Shown one piece after another: positions 1-8,314 of a stretch of 64,000 nucleotides of DNA; position 1 is the stretch's first letter, and each line of letters starts with the position of its first letter. The notes under the pieces were generated by a model. The model saw nothing but the letters and a program-made list of their open reading frames with translations, ran no database searches and was not told where the DNA came from. The stretch is from Mycobacterium marinum (GTDB taxonomy: Bacteria; Actinomycetota; Actinomycetes; Mycobacteriales; Mycobacteriaceae). The position numbers and the translations under genes are program-made. The stretch is taken from NCBI RefSeq assembly GCF_003391395.1, contig NZ_CP024190.1:5394001-5458000 (forward strand), written 5' to 3'.

Positions 1-1844
1 CCGTCCTCCCACCCGGTCACGAACACCACCGGGAACTCCAGACCTTTGGCGGTGTGCAGGGTCATCAGGGTGACCACGCCCGCGCCATGCTCGGGAATAT
101 CGTCGGTGTCGGCGACCAGCGACACCCGTTCCAGAAAGGCCGCCAGCATGCCGGTGTCCGGCACATCCTCGGCATCCGGTTCGGGCTCGGCGGCATTTGC
201 CAGGTCGGTGCTGAATTCGTGGGCAACGCTGACGAGTTCGTTGAGGTTGTCCAGCCGGGCCAGCTCCTGCGGATCGGTGGAGGACTCCAGTTCGCGGCGG
301 TATCCGGTGCGTTCCAGCACCGCCTCCACCAACTCACCGAGATCCGCCTCGGATGAGTCGAGGCGTCCTCGCAACTCCTCGAGCAACTCGACAAAGCCCG
401 CGATCGCCTTCTCCGCACGGCTATTGAGCATCGGCACCTTGCCCTCGGCGGCGGCCACCAGAGCGTCGGAGAAGCCGGCGCCGGTGTTCTCCGCGTACAC
501 CGCCACACAGGCCTCGGCACGATCGCCGATACCGCGGCGCGGCGTGTTGAGGATGCGCCGCATGCTCACCGCATCGCCGGGGTTGTCCAGCACCCGCAGG
601 TAGGCGATGATGTCGCGAATCTCCTTGCGCTCGTAGAAGCGCACGCCGCCGACGACCTTGTAGGGAATGCCGGCGCGGATGAACACCTCTTCCAGCGACC
701 GCGACGAATTGTTGGTGCGATAGAAGACCGCGACGTCGTTGTAGGTGATCTCGTCACGCTCGGCCAGTGCGTCGATCTCTTCGGCGACGAACCTCGCCTC
801 GTCGTGTTCGTTGTCGGCGACGTAGCCGACGATCAACTCCCCCGCGCCAGCATCGGTCCACAGCCGCTTCTCGCGACGTCCGGAGTTGCGCGAGATCACC
901 GAGTTGGCCGCCGACAGGATGTTCTGTGTCGAGCGGTAATTCTGTTCCAGCAGAATCGTTGTGGCATCGGGATAGTCGCGTTCGAAGTCTTCGATGTTGC
1001 GAATGGTGGCGCCGCGAAACGCATAGATCGACTGATCGGCGTCGCCGACTACGCACAACTGCGCCGGGGGCACGTCCCCGGGCTCGTCGTCGCTGCCGCG
1101 ACCAACCAGTTCCCGCACCAGGACGTATTGCGCGTGGTTGGTGTCTTGGTATTCGTCGACCAGAACGTGCCGAAACCGGCGCCGATAGTGCCCGGCGATG
1201 TCGGGAAAAGCTTGCAGAATTCCCACCGTCTCGCCGATGAGATCGTCAAAGTCCAGCGCATTGGCGGCCCGCAGGCGGCGCTGATATTCCGCGTAGACCG
1301 ATGCGACGGTGCGCGCCAAGTCATCGGAATCCTCCGACAGATCCGACACCGCCCGATCCGGGTCGATCAATTCGTTTTTCAGATTGGAGATGGCATTGGC
1401 CAGCAGGCGCGGCGAGTATCGCTTGATGTCCAAGCCCATATCGCGCCCGATCATCTGCAGCAGCCGCCGTGAATCGTCTGCGTCATAGATCGAGAAGTTC
1501 GAGTTGAGGCCCTTGATCAGCGCCGCCTGGTTGCGCAGGATGCGCACGCAGGTCGAGTGGAAGGTGGACACCCACATGTACTTGGCCCGGCCGCCGACCA
1601 GGCTCACCACCCGTTCCCGCATCTCGGCGGCGGCCTTGTTGGTGAAGGTGATGGCCAGGATCTGACCGACCCCAACACCGCGGGCCGCGATCAGGTAGGC
1701 GATCCGCCTGGTCAGCACCGCCGTCTTGCCCGAGCCCGCGCCCGCGACAATCAGCAGCGGCGAGCCTTCGTGCACCACGGCCTGGCGCTGTTGTGGGTTG
1801 AGACCTTCCAGCAGTTGGTCGGCATCGGTCGCTTGAACAGTCAT
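1..1844 (-). CDS. uvrD1: ATP-dependent DNA helicase UvrD1/PcrA, C-terminus outside window
   Basis: Superfamily 1A 3'-5' DNA helicase used in nucleotide-excision repair; in mycobacteria it partners with Ku. The first 614 codons are visible from ATG at 1844 and read open to the window edge. Residues 35-41 are the Walker A loop GAGSGKT; further on are the Walker B VDEYQDT, the GDADQSIYAFRGA motif, a QNYRST motif and, right at the edge, the motif V-like HTAKGLEFPVVFVTG. The roughly 160-170 C-terminal residues (motif VI and the tail) are not in the window. It lies 80 nt downstream of a PPE gene on the same strand. The call is firm; it matches Rv0949 and anchors the synteny with M. tuberculosis. 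Confidence 0.95.
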   Translation of the reverse strand, partial: MTVQATDADQLLEGLNPQQRQAVVHEGSPLLIVAGAGSGKTAVLTRRIAYLIAARGVGVGQILAITFTNKAAAEMRERVVSLVGGRAKYMWVSTFHSTCVRILRNQAALIKGLNSNFSIYDADDSRRLLQMIGRDMGLDIKRYSPRLLANAISNLKNELIDPDRAVSDLSEDSDDLARTVASVYAEYQRRLRAANALDFDDLIGETVGILQAFPDIAGHYRRRFRHVLVDEYQDTNHAQYVLVRELVGRGSDDEPGDVPPAQLCVVGDADQSIYAFRGATIRNIEDFERDYPDATTILLEQNYRSTQNILSAANSVISRNSGRREKRLWTDAGAGELIVGYVADNEHDEARFVAEEIDALAERDEITYNDVAVFYRTNNSSRSLEEVFIRAGIPYKVVGGVRFYERKEIRDIIAYLRVLDNPGDAVSMRRILNTPRRGIGDRAEACVAVYAENTGAGFSDALVAAAEGKVPMLNSRAEKAIAGFVELLEELRGRLDSSEADLGELVEAVLERTGYRRELESSTDPQELARLDNLNELVSVAHEFSTDLANAAEPEPDAEDVPDTGMLAAFLERVSLVADTDDIPEHGAGVVTLMTLHTAKGLEFPVVFVTGWED

Positions 1845-1924
1845 GTCCGCCCAAACTTACCGCCGCCCGCCGACGACTTGGCGCCGACGGGGTCCAACGC
1901 CCAGGCGAGCGTCTGGATTCGGGG

Positions 1925-3931
1925 TCAGTTCCCGAAGCCCGATTGCTGGTCGCCCTTGTTGAGGCCGCCGGAGCTGCTGGTGCCCGAGTTGGCGAAGCCC
2001 GAGTTAGCGGTTCCGGTCTGGATGAAACCGGAGTTGTCCGTGCCGGTGTTCATGACGCCCACGTTTCCGGCCCCGGTGCTATTCCAGAATCCGATGTTGA
2101 GGTTGGCCGAATTCCCGACTCCCACATCATTGGTGCCCGTGTTGAAGAAGCCGGTATTGGTGCCGCCGGTGTTCTGGAAACCCGTCTGGTTATTCCCCAC
2201 ATTTCCGAAACCCTCACTCGAGGTGCCGGTGTTCTGGAAGCCCGAGTTGTCGTTGCCGTCGTTGTTGAACCCCGAGTTTCCACTGCCGGTATTCCCGAAG
2301 CCGGAGTTGGTCGCACCACTGTCGGTTGCGATACCGAAGCCGGTATTGACCTCACCGGAATTGCCGGCGCCGGTGTTCGTGCTGCCCGAGTTGAGGAACC
2401 CGGTGTTCACGCTGCCCGAGTTGAGGAACCCGGTGTTGTCCGAACCCGAGTTGCCGAAGCCCACGTTGGCGCCGCCGGCGTTCTCATAGCCGACGTTTCC
2501 GGATCCCGCGTTGCCGAAGCCCATGTTGAAGCTGCCGGCGTTGCCGAGCCCGACATTGTCGTGACCGGCGTTCATGAAGCCGACGTCGCCGGCGCCGGAG
2601 TTGCCGAAGCCCAAGCAGGTGTTGGCCGAGTTCGCCATGCCGGTGTTGAGCGAGGCGGCGTTGACGAACCCGGTGTTGAAACTGCCGGAGTTGCCAATGC
2701 CGGTGTTGGTGTCACCCGAGTTCCCGATGCCCCAGTTTCCGTCACCGGAGTTGAAGAAGCCGACGTTGTTGTTGCCCGAGTTGAACAAGCCGATGTTTCC
2801 GCTTCCGCCATTGAGTCCGTTGAAGTTGATGCCAACCTGATCGTTGCCGCTCAGGCCGATCCCAAAGTTGTTGTTGCCGGTGTTTCCGAAGCCCACGTTG
2901 CCACTGCCAAGGTTTCCGAAGCCCACGTTGTTGGCGCCCAGGTTGCCGAAACCCACGTTGCCGCTATTGGTGTTGCCGAAACCGAAGTTGTTGCTGCCGC
3001 GGTTCCCGTCACCAAAGTTGAAACTCCCGAAATTTCCGCTACCGATGTTGTAGTTTCCGGTGTTACCGAATCCCTTGTTCCCACTGCCACTGTTCCCGCC
3101 GCCGATATTTGCGCCGCCGGTACTTTGGTAGTTCCCGAAGCCGATATTTCCGTTTCCGCGGTTACCGCTACCGAAGTTGTTCGACCCGATGTTCCCGCCG
3201 CCCAGATTGAAAAAGCCGTTATTGCCGTTGCCGAAGTTGACGTTGCCGCCCCGGTTTCCGCTGCCGAAGTTGAAGTTTCCGATGTTGCCGCCGCCGAAGT
3301 TGAGGTTGCCCGTGTTCCCGTTGCCCAGGTTCGCGATTCCGGTGTTGCCGAATCCGAGATTCCCGGCGCCGAGGTTGCCGATTGCCGCCAGCGGGCTCAG
3401 AGCAGGGACATTCTGCAGCAGCTGCTCCCACGGTGACAGCGCCGCCGCCACCGCCGACGCCCCCGAGTGGTAGCCGAACATTGCCGCGACGTCCTGCGCC
3501 CACATTTCCTCATAGGCGGCTTCGGCGGCCGCAATGGCCGGCGCGTTTTGACCGAAGATGTTCGACATCACCATCTGCACCAACGCATTTCGATTGGCCG
3601 CCACCGCGGCCGGCACCACCGTCGCCGCCCGCGCCGCCTCGAACGCGCTCGCCACCATCTTGGCCGCACCGGCCGCACCGACCGCCTGCGCCGCCGCCGC
3701 ACTGAGCCAACTCGTGTAGGGCGCGACCGCAGCCGCCATTGCCGCCGATGCCGGGCCCTGCCACGTCTGCCCGACCAGCCCGGAGGTCACCGCTGCGAAC
3801 GAGTCCGCCGCCGACCCCAGCTCGCCGGCCAGGCCGTCCCACGCCGCCGCGGCCTGAAGCATCGGGGCAGAACCGGCGCCGGTAAACATTCGCAGGGAGT
3901 TGATCTCGGGAGGAAAAATCGAAAAGTTCAT
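1925..3931 (-). CDS. PPE family protein, MPTR subfamily
   Basis: 668-aa PPE protein. I start it at ATG 3931 (MNFSIFPPEINSLRMFTG), where the PPE domain normally begins, rather than at the in-frame ATG 37 codons upstream. Residues 1 to about 180 are the PPE domain, with the PPE motif, the WQGPAS turn (the WxG-like motif of the domain) and a VQMVMSNIFGQNAPAI segment typical of the family's end. The rest is a long run of NXGXGN pentapeptide-type repeats (GNTGIANLGNGNTG and relatives), which define the MPTR subfamily. Such proteins are ESX-5-dependent surface or secreted proteins (family knowledge). No gene of this type sits between uvrD1 and chorismate mutase in M. tuberculosis, so it is a lineage-specific insertion. 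Its exact role is unknown. Confidence 0.93.
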   Translation of the reverse strand: MNFSIFPPEINSLRMFTGAGSAPMLQAAAAWDGLAGELGSAADSFAAVTSGLVGQTWQGPASAAMAAAVAPYTSWLSAAAAQAVGAAGAAKMVASAFEAARAATVVPAAVAANRNALVQMVMSNIFGQNAPAIAAAEAAYEEMWAQDVAAMFGYHSGASAVAAALSPWEQLLQNVPALSPLAAIGNLGAGNLGFGNTGIANLGNGNTGNLNFGGGNIGNFNFGSGNRGGNVNFGNGNNGFFNLGGGNIGSNNFGSGNRGNGNIGFGNYQSTGGANIGGGNSGSGNKGFGNTGNYNIGSGNFGSFNFGDGNRGSNNFGFGNTNSGNVGFGNLGANNVGFGNLGSGNVGFGNTGNNNFGIGLSGNDQVGINFNGLNGGSGNIGLFNSGNNNVGFFNSGDGNWGIGNSGDTNTGIGNSGSFNTGFVNAASLNTGMANSANTCLGFGNSGAGDVGFMNAGHDNVGLGNAGSFNMGFGNAGSGNVGYENAGGANVGFGNSGSDNTGFLNSGSVNTGFLNSGSTNTGAGNSGEVNTGFGIATDSGATNSGFGNTGSGNSGFNNDGNDNSGFQNTGTSSEGFGNVGNNQTGFQNTGGTNTGFFNTGTNDVGVGNSANLNIGFWNSTGAGNVGVMNTGTDNSGFIQTGTANSGFANSGTSSSGGLNKGDQQSGFGN

Positions 3932-4220
3932 TGCCGCAGCCCTTCCCAAAAGCGGTCTTAGCCAGGCTTCGAGGCTGAGCCGCCGACTCCCGGCCGCAGC
4001 GATTTCGGAGCCTAGGGACATCCAAGCTCTTGGATCCGCCATCCGTGCGCTTTACAGCGAGCGGGCCATGATTCACAGGCAGTTCCCAGCAAGCGTGATC
4101 GCCGCAAACCGCGCGCGATTCGGCCGCCGCCCCGGGCTCACGTCCCATACCCCTTTTGCGCAGGTGCGGCGGTTAATGGCACACTCTCCTGGTGCTCAAC
4201 ACGCAGCGTCGATTTTTCTA
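3932..4220. other. divergent intergenic region between PPE and chorismate mutase
   Basis: 289 nt between the PPE start (minus strand) and the first leader hairpin of chorismate mutase (plus strand). An in-frame extension of the PPE ORF reaches 4042 but has no family similarity. I see no convincing additional gene. Promoters for both flanking genes must lie here, but I could not pick a clear -35/-10 pair. Confidence 0.5.
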
Positions 4221-4348
4221 CGGGTACCCGCCAGCGGTACCCGAGGCGTAGCTGCTTTCGCAGAGCCCCGTGGTCCGCTTCGGCGATCGGGGCTCGTCTC
4301 TCGCGTGAGGCCTGATGCCGGATGAGACCAGAACCCCCACCTCACGAG
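4221..4348 (+). promoter_or_regulatory. structured 5' leader of chorismate mutase: three consecutive hairpins
   Basis: Three stems are read directly from the sequence. Stem 1 pairs CGGGTACC (4221-4228) with GGTACCCG (4236-4243), 8 bp with a 7-nt loop. Stem 2 pairs GAGCCCCG (4263-4270) with CGGGGCTC (4288-4295) and is capped inside by CGC-TTCG-GCG (4276-4285), a UUCG tetraloop. Stem 3 pairs CTCG/GTGAGG-type sequence (4300-4310) with CCTCACGAG (4340-4348) around a 2-nt bulge. Stem 3 ends just before the GCGGAG ribosome-binding site of the mutase at 4364. The arrangement looks like a cis-regulatory RNA controlling aromatic amino-acid synthesis. I do not recognise a known riboswitch class, and no T-run follows stem 2, so it is not a simple terminator. 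Confidence 0.55.
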
Positions 4349-4363
4349 AACGCGGAGTTAGAA

Positions 4364-4636
4364 ATGAACACCGAAACAATCGACACCGAAGATCTCCCCA
4401 GCATTGACGAGCTGCGCGAAGAGATCGACCGGTTGGACCGCGAGATCCTGGCCGCGGTCAGGCGGCGCGCCGAGGTGTCTCAGGCGATCGGCAAGGCTCG
4501 GATGGCCTCCGGCGGCACCCGACTGGTGCACAACCGCGAGATGAAGGTCATCGAGCGCTACAGCGAGCTCGGACCCGAGGGCAAGGACCTGGCAATTCTG
4601 CTTTTGCGGTTGGGTAGAGGTCGACTCGGCCACTAA
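4364..4636 (+). CDS. intracellular chorismate mutase, AroQ-delta type
   Basis: 90-aa homologue of Rv0948c, which converts chorismate to prephenate for Phe and Tyr synthesis. ATG 4364 is chosen because it gives the family length and has GCGGAG upstream; an ATG 14 codons earlier adds a non-conserved tail. The core EEIDRLDREILAAVRRRAEV, the GKARMASGGTRLVHNREM loop and the C-terminal RLGRGRLGH tail are all present. In M. tuberculosis the weakly active free enzyme is activated by complex formation with the DAHP synthase AroG, and the C-terminal tail contributes to this (established). It is followed after 20 nt by the mycolyltransferase-like gene, so the two may be co-transcribed. The structured leader immediately upstream is the likely control element. 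Confidence 0.95.
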   Translation: MNTETIDTEDLPSIDELREEIDRLDREILAAVRRRAEVSQAIGKARMASGGTRLVHNREMKVIERYSELGPEGKDLAILLLRLGRGRLGH

Positions 4637-4656
4637 ACGGTCACTAACGCGGCTCT

Positions 4657-5670
4657 TTGCCGCAGATTGCGGCAATGCTGCGGTACATTTCCGCCGAAAT
4701 GGATGCAGCAAAGCCGGCTGGGATTTCACGGGCGCGCCGTCTGACGTGGATGTCCGCGGCCGCCCTGCTAGTCCTGCTCGTCGCGCTGTCCTCGACTTCG
4801 GCAACCTCTTCCGCGTGGTCGCGTCACGGCCAACCCATCGAGTATCTGACCGTCCCGTCGCCGGCGATGCACCGCCAGGTGAAGGTGGAGTTCCAGCGCG
4901 GCGGCCCACACGCGGTCTACTTGCTCGACGGCATGCTCGCCCGCGACGACTACAACGGCTGGGACATCAACACCCCGGTGTTCGACTGGTTCGATCAGTC
5001 GGGATTGTCCGTCGTGATGCCCACGGGTGGAATGGCCAGCTTCTACTCCAACTGGTACCGGCCGGCGGTCGGCAACGGCGGCACCTGGACCTACAAGTGG
5101 GAAACGTTCCTCACCGAGGAACTGCCCGCCTGGCTGGAGAACAACAAAGGCGTCAGCCAGATGGCCAACGCGGTGGTGGGCGCGTCGATGGCCGGATCCG
5201 CGTCGCTGATCCTGGCGGCCCGCCACCCCAGCAACTTCGTCTACGCCTCGTCCATGTCGGGCTTTCTGAACTTGTCCGCGGGCAAGTGGCCGTCGCTGGT
5301 CAGTGTCGCGCAACTGGGTGCGGGTGGCTTTCACTCCGATGCCATGTGGGGCCCTGCGGAGGATCCCGCATGGGCGCAAAACGATCCGACGGTCAATGCC
5401 GCAAAGCTGGTCGCCAACAACACTCGCATCTGGGTCTATTCCGGCAACGGCACCCCCTCGGCAGAACTGGGCGGGGACAAGCCCGGGGCCAGTCTGTTGG
5501 AAAACGCCACCCGAGTGAGCAACAAGGCATTCCAGAGCAAATACAAAGCGGCCGGCGGCTACAACGGCGTATTCAATTTTCCCGACAACGGGCTACACAC
5601 GTGGCAGTACTGGGGCGCGCAGTTGCAGGCCATGCTGCCGGATCTGCGACGTGTGCTGGGCGCGGGCTAG
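4657..5670 (+). CDS. antigen 85-like mycolyltransferase, intact (Rv0947c type)
   Basis: 337 aa (shorter if ATG 4675 or 4699 is used). There is an N-terminal signal-anchor at about residues 28-50 (RRLTWMSAAALLVLLVALSS), so it should be exported. The alpha/beta-hydrolase fold of the antigen 85 complex follows. The nucleophile is Ser177 in GASMAGS; aligned on Ag85B, Glu282 (SLLENATR) and His314 (LHTWQYW) complete the triad, with the 32-residue Glu-His spacing of Ag85B preserved. Ag85 enzymes transfer mycolic acids to trehalose monomycolate and arabinogalactan. The corresponding locus in M. tuberculosis, Rv0947c, is annotated as a mycolyltransferase pseudogene or remnant, so an intact copy here is notable. 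It follows chorismate mutase by 20 nt and precedes pgi. Confidence 0.92.
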   Translation: MPQIAAMLRYISAEMDAAKPAGISRARRLTWMSAAALLVLLVALSSTSATSSAWSRHGQPIEYLTVPSPAMHRQVKVEFQRGGPHAVYLLDGMLARDDYNGWDINTPVFDWFDQSGLSVVMPTGGMASFYSNWYRPAVGNGGTWTYKWETFLTEELPAWLENNKGVSQMANAVVGASMAGSASLILAARHPSNFVYASSMSGFLNLSAGKWPSLVSVAQLGAGGFHSDAMWGPAEDPAWAQNDPTVNAAKLVANNTRIWVYSGNGTPSAELGGDKPGASLLENATRVSNKAFQSKYKAAGGYNGVFNFPDNGLHTWQYWGAQLQAMLPDLRRVLGAG

Positions 5671-5712
5671 ACGCCCCTATTAGCACGAACCCGACCGCAT
5701 TAGGGTCGAACC

Positions 5713-7377
5713 ATGACCTCCGAGCAATCAATCCCTGACATCACCGCCACCCCGGCGTGGGAAGCCCTGCGCAAGCATCACGATCAGATCGGAGAAACCC
5801 ACCTTCGGCAGATCTTCGCCGACGATCCCAATCGCGGCCACGATCTCACGGTCACCGTCGGCGACCTCTACATCGACTACAGCAAGCACCGGATCACTCG
5901 CGACACAATAAGTTTGCTGGTCGATCTGGCGCGTACGGCAAATCTGGAAGCACACCGTGACCAGATGTTCGCGGGTGCCCACATCAACACCTCAGAGGAC
6001 CGGGCGGTTCTGCACACGGCGCTGCGGCTGCCCCGTGACGCCGAGTTGATCGTGGATGGCCGCAACGTGGTTGAGGACGTGCACGCGGTGCTCGACGCGA
6101 TGGGCGACTTCACCGACCGGTTGCGCAGTGGGGAGTGGACCGGCGCCACCGGGAAACGAATCAGCACCGTCGTCAACATCGGCATCGGCGGATCAGATCT
6201 GGGCCCGGTCATGGTCTACCAAGCGCTGCGCCACTACGCCGACGCCGGGATTTCAGCCCGTTTCGTCTCCAACGTAGACCCGGCCGACCTCATCGCCACG
6301 CTGGCCGACTTGGACCCGGCCACAACACTTTTCATTGTCGCGTCGAAGACGTTTTCCACTCTCGAGACGCTGACCAACGCGACCGCCGCACGGCGTTGGC
6401 TAACCGACACACTCGGCGATGCGGCGGTGTCGCAACACTTCGTTGCGGTCTCCACCAACCGGCGTCTGGTCGACGACTTCGGGATCAACACCGACAATAT
6501 GTTCGGATTCTGGGACTGGGTCGGTGGACGCTATTCGGTCGACTCTGCGATCGGACTCTCGGTGATGGCCGCGATCGGCCGGGAGGCCTTCGCCGACTTC
6601 CTATCCGGATTCCACATCGTCGACGAGCATTTCAGGACCGCTCCGCTAGAGTCCAACGCGCCTGCGCTGCTTGGGCTTATCGGGCTTTGGTACTCCAACT
6701 TCCTGGGCGCGCAGTCGCGCGCCGTGTTGCCCTACTCCAATGACCTGGCGCGATTCGCCGCCTATCTGCAGCAGTTGACCATGGAGTCCAACGGAAAATC
6801 GACCCGCGCCGACGGTACAGCGGTCACCGCCGATACTGGTGAAATCTATTGGGGCGAACCAGGAACCAACGGTCAACACGCCTTTTACCAGTTGCTGCAT
6901 CAAGGCACCCGGCTGGTACCGGCTGACTTCATCGGTTTCAGCCAGCCCATCGATGACCTGCCGACCGTCGAGGGCACCGGCAGCATGCACGACCTGTTGA
7001 TGAGCAACTTCTTCGCCCAGACCCAGGTGCTGGCGTTCGGCAAGACCGCCGAGGAGATCGCAGCCGAGGGCACCCCCGCCGCGGTGGTGCCGCACAAGGT
7101 GATGCCCGGCAACCGGCCGTCGACTTCCATTCTGGCCAACCGGCTTACGCCGTCGGTGTTGGGACAGCTGATCGCCCTCTACGAACATCAGGTGTTCACC
7201 GAAGGCGTGGTGTGGGGTATCGATTCGTTCGATCAGTGGGGCGTGGAACTGGGCAAGACTCAGGCAAAGGCGTTGCTTCCGGTGATCACCAGCGATGGCT
7301 CACCGCAGCGGCAGTCGGACAGCTCCACCGACGCGTTGGTACGTCGATACCGAACCCAACGCGGACGCACCGGCTAG
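5713..7377 (+). CDS. pgi: glucose-6-phosphate isomerase
   Basis: 554 aa, the usual bacterial length. It interconverts glucose-6-phosphate and fructose-6-phosphate in glycolysis and gluconeogenesis in the cytosol. Visible family blocks are NIGIGGSDLGP (sugar-phosphate binding), VASKTFSTLET, the signature region WDWVGGRYSVDSAIGL, ESNGKST, GEPGTNGQHAFYQLLHQG and the C-terminal SFDQWGVELGK. ATG at 5713 follows the mycolyltransferase stop by 42 nt. It is the Rv0946c homologue and is convergent with the downstream SDR gene across a strong hairpin. Confidence 0.98.
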   Translation: MTSEQSIPDITATPAWEALRKHHDQIGETHLRQIFADDPNRGHDLTVTVGDLYIDYSKHRITRDTISLLVDLARTANLEAHRDQMFAGAHINTSEDRAVLHTALRLPRDAELIVDGRNVVEDVHAVLDAMGDFTDRLRSGEWTGATGKRISTVVNIGIGGSDLGPVMVYQALRHYADAGISARFVSNVDPADLIATLADLDPATTLFIVASKTFSTLETLTNATAARRWLTDTLGDAAVSQHFVAVSTNRRLVDDFGINTDNMFGFWDWVGGRYSVDSAIGLSVMAAIGREAFADFLSGFHIVDEHFRTAPLESNAPALLGLIGLWYSNFLGAQSRAVLPYSNDLARFAAYLQQLTMESNGKSTRADGTAVTADTGEIYWGEPGTNGQHAFYQLLHQGTRLVPADFIGFSQPIDDLPTVEGTGSMHDLLMSNFFAQTQVLAFGKTAEEIAAEGTPAAVVPHKVMPGNRPSTSILANRLTPSVLGQLIALYEHQVFTEGVVWGIDSFDQWGVELGKTQAKALLPVITSDGSPQRQSDSSTDALVRRYRTQRGRTG

Positions 7378-7384
7378 AGCGGTG

Positions 7385-7448
7385 GCGCGAGCGTGCGCAA
7401 TTGTGCACAAGCGAACGGCGTGTCGCGCACAGGCACGCACGCTCGCGC
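7385..7448. terminator. long GC hairpin between convergent genes; REP-like repeat copy 1
   Basis: GCGCGAGCGTGCG (7385-7397) is perfectly complementary to CGCACGCTCGCGC (7436-7448), a 13-bp stem between the convergent 3' ends of pgi and the SDR gene. No T-run is present, as is usual for mycobacterial terminators. The right arm and the inner GGCGTGTCGC motif recur at 28468-28527, so this also looks like a dispersed intergenic repeat. Confidence 0.6.
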
Positions 7449-7476
7449 ACCTAGGCACTAGGGGCGCGAGCAGGCG

Positions 7477-8226
7477 CTAGGCGAACTTCTTGGCTAGCGG
7501 CGGCGGCAGCACCCGCATCAACTGCACCAGCGGCGCCCACGGCCACCAGGGCACCGCGGCCCGGCCAGGTTCGCGTTCAATGGCGGAGACCAGCGCGTTG
7601 ACACCGGTTTCGTTGTCCACCATCAACATTGTGCTGCCCGATTTCGCCGTCATCTCGGACTCGATGTAGCCCGGTTCCATCACCGAGACGGTGATCGGGC
7701 CCTTGTCGTACTCGGCGCGCAAGGACTCGCCCAACGAGCTCAGGCCGGCTTTGCTCGCTGCGTAGGCGGCTTTCACGCCCGGCACTCCCTTGCTGGCGAG
7801 CACCGAGGAGATGAGCACCAGGTGGCCAGAACCGCTCTTGTGAAACATCTCCAGCGCCGTTTCGATCTGCACCAGCGCCGCCACCAGGTTGGTCTCGATC
7901 GTCGCCTTGTTCGCCCACAGTTTGCCCGAGCCCAACGGTGCACCCTTGCCGATGCCGGCGTTGACGATGACGCGATCGATGCCGCCCAGTTCATCGCGCA
8001 ACTCGGCAAATACCTTGGGCACTTGGTCGTGGTCGTTGACGTCCAGCTCGGCTATCGCGATCGTGATTTCTGGATGCTTTTGGGCGAGTTCGCTTTTCAA
8101 TTCTTCGAGACGATCGGTGCGTCGCGCGCACAACGCTAGGTCGCGGCCTCGGGCAGCGAAAGCGCGGGCCATGCCCGCACCCAGCCCGGAACTGGCGCCG
8201 GTGATGAGAATTTTCTGGCGGGTCAT
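7477..8226 (-). CDS. short-chain dehydrogenase/reductase
   Basis: 249-aa SDR, Rv0945 homologue. The N-terminal NAD(P)-binding motif TGASSGLG is at residues 9-16, followed by NAGIGKG, the catalytic Ser region LISSVLAS and the YAASK catalytic pair, so it should be an active oxidoreductase. ARR after the second beta strand suggests NADP preference (inference). The C-terminus is Pro-rich (WWPWAPLVQLMRVLPPP), typical of the mycobacterial lipid-associated SDRs. Substrate unknown. It is convergent with pgi and lies 88 nt downstream of the Fpg-like gene on the same strand. Confidence 0.93.
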   Translation of the reverse strand: MTRQKILITGASSGLGAGMARAFAARGRDLALCARRTDRLEELKSELAQKHPEITIAIAELDVNDHDQVPKVFAELRDELGGIDRVIVNAGIGKGAPLGSGKLWANKATIETNLVAALVQIETALEMFHKSGSGHLVLISSVLASKGVPGVKAAYAASKAGLSSLGESLRAEYDKGPITVSVMEPGYIESEMTAKSGSTMLMVDNETGVNALVSAIEREPGRAAVPWWPWAPLVQLMRVLPPPLAKKFA

Positions 8227-8314
8227 TCGCGCAGCATATCGGCTGCCCGCCCAGCGTCGAGTTGTCGGGCCGACGGGCGGTTACCCCGCGCAGCGTCGCG
8301 ATGCTCGAGCGCCA

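Noticed and set aside
4263..4295. Stem 2 of the chorismate mutase leader as an intrinsic terminator
   Set aside because: No T-rich tract follows; GTCTCTCG comes next, so termination is not supported.
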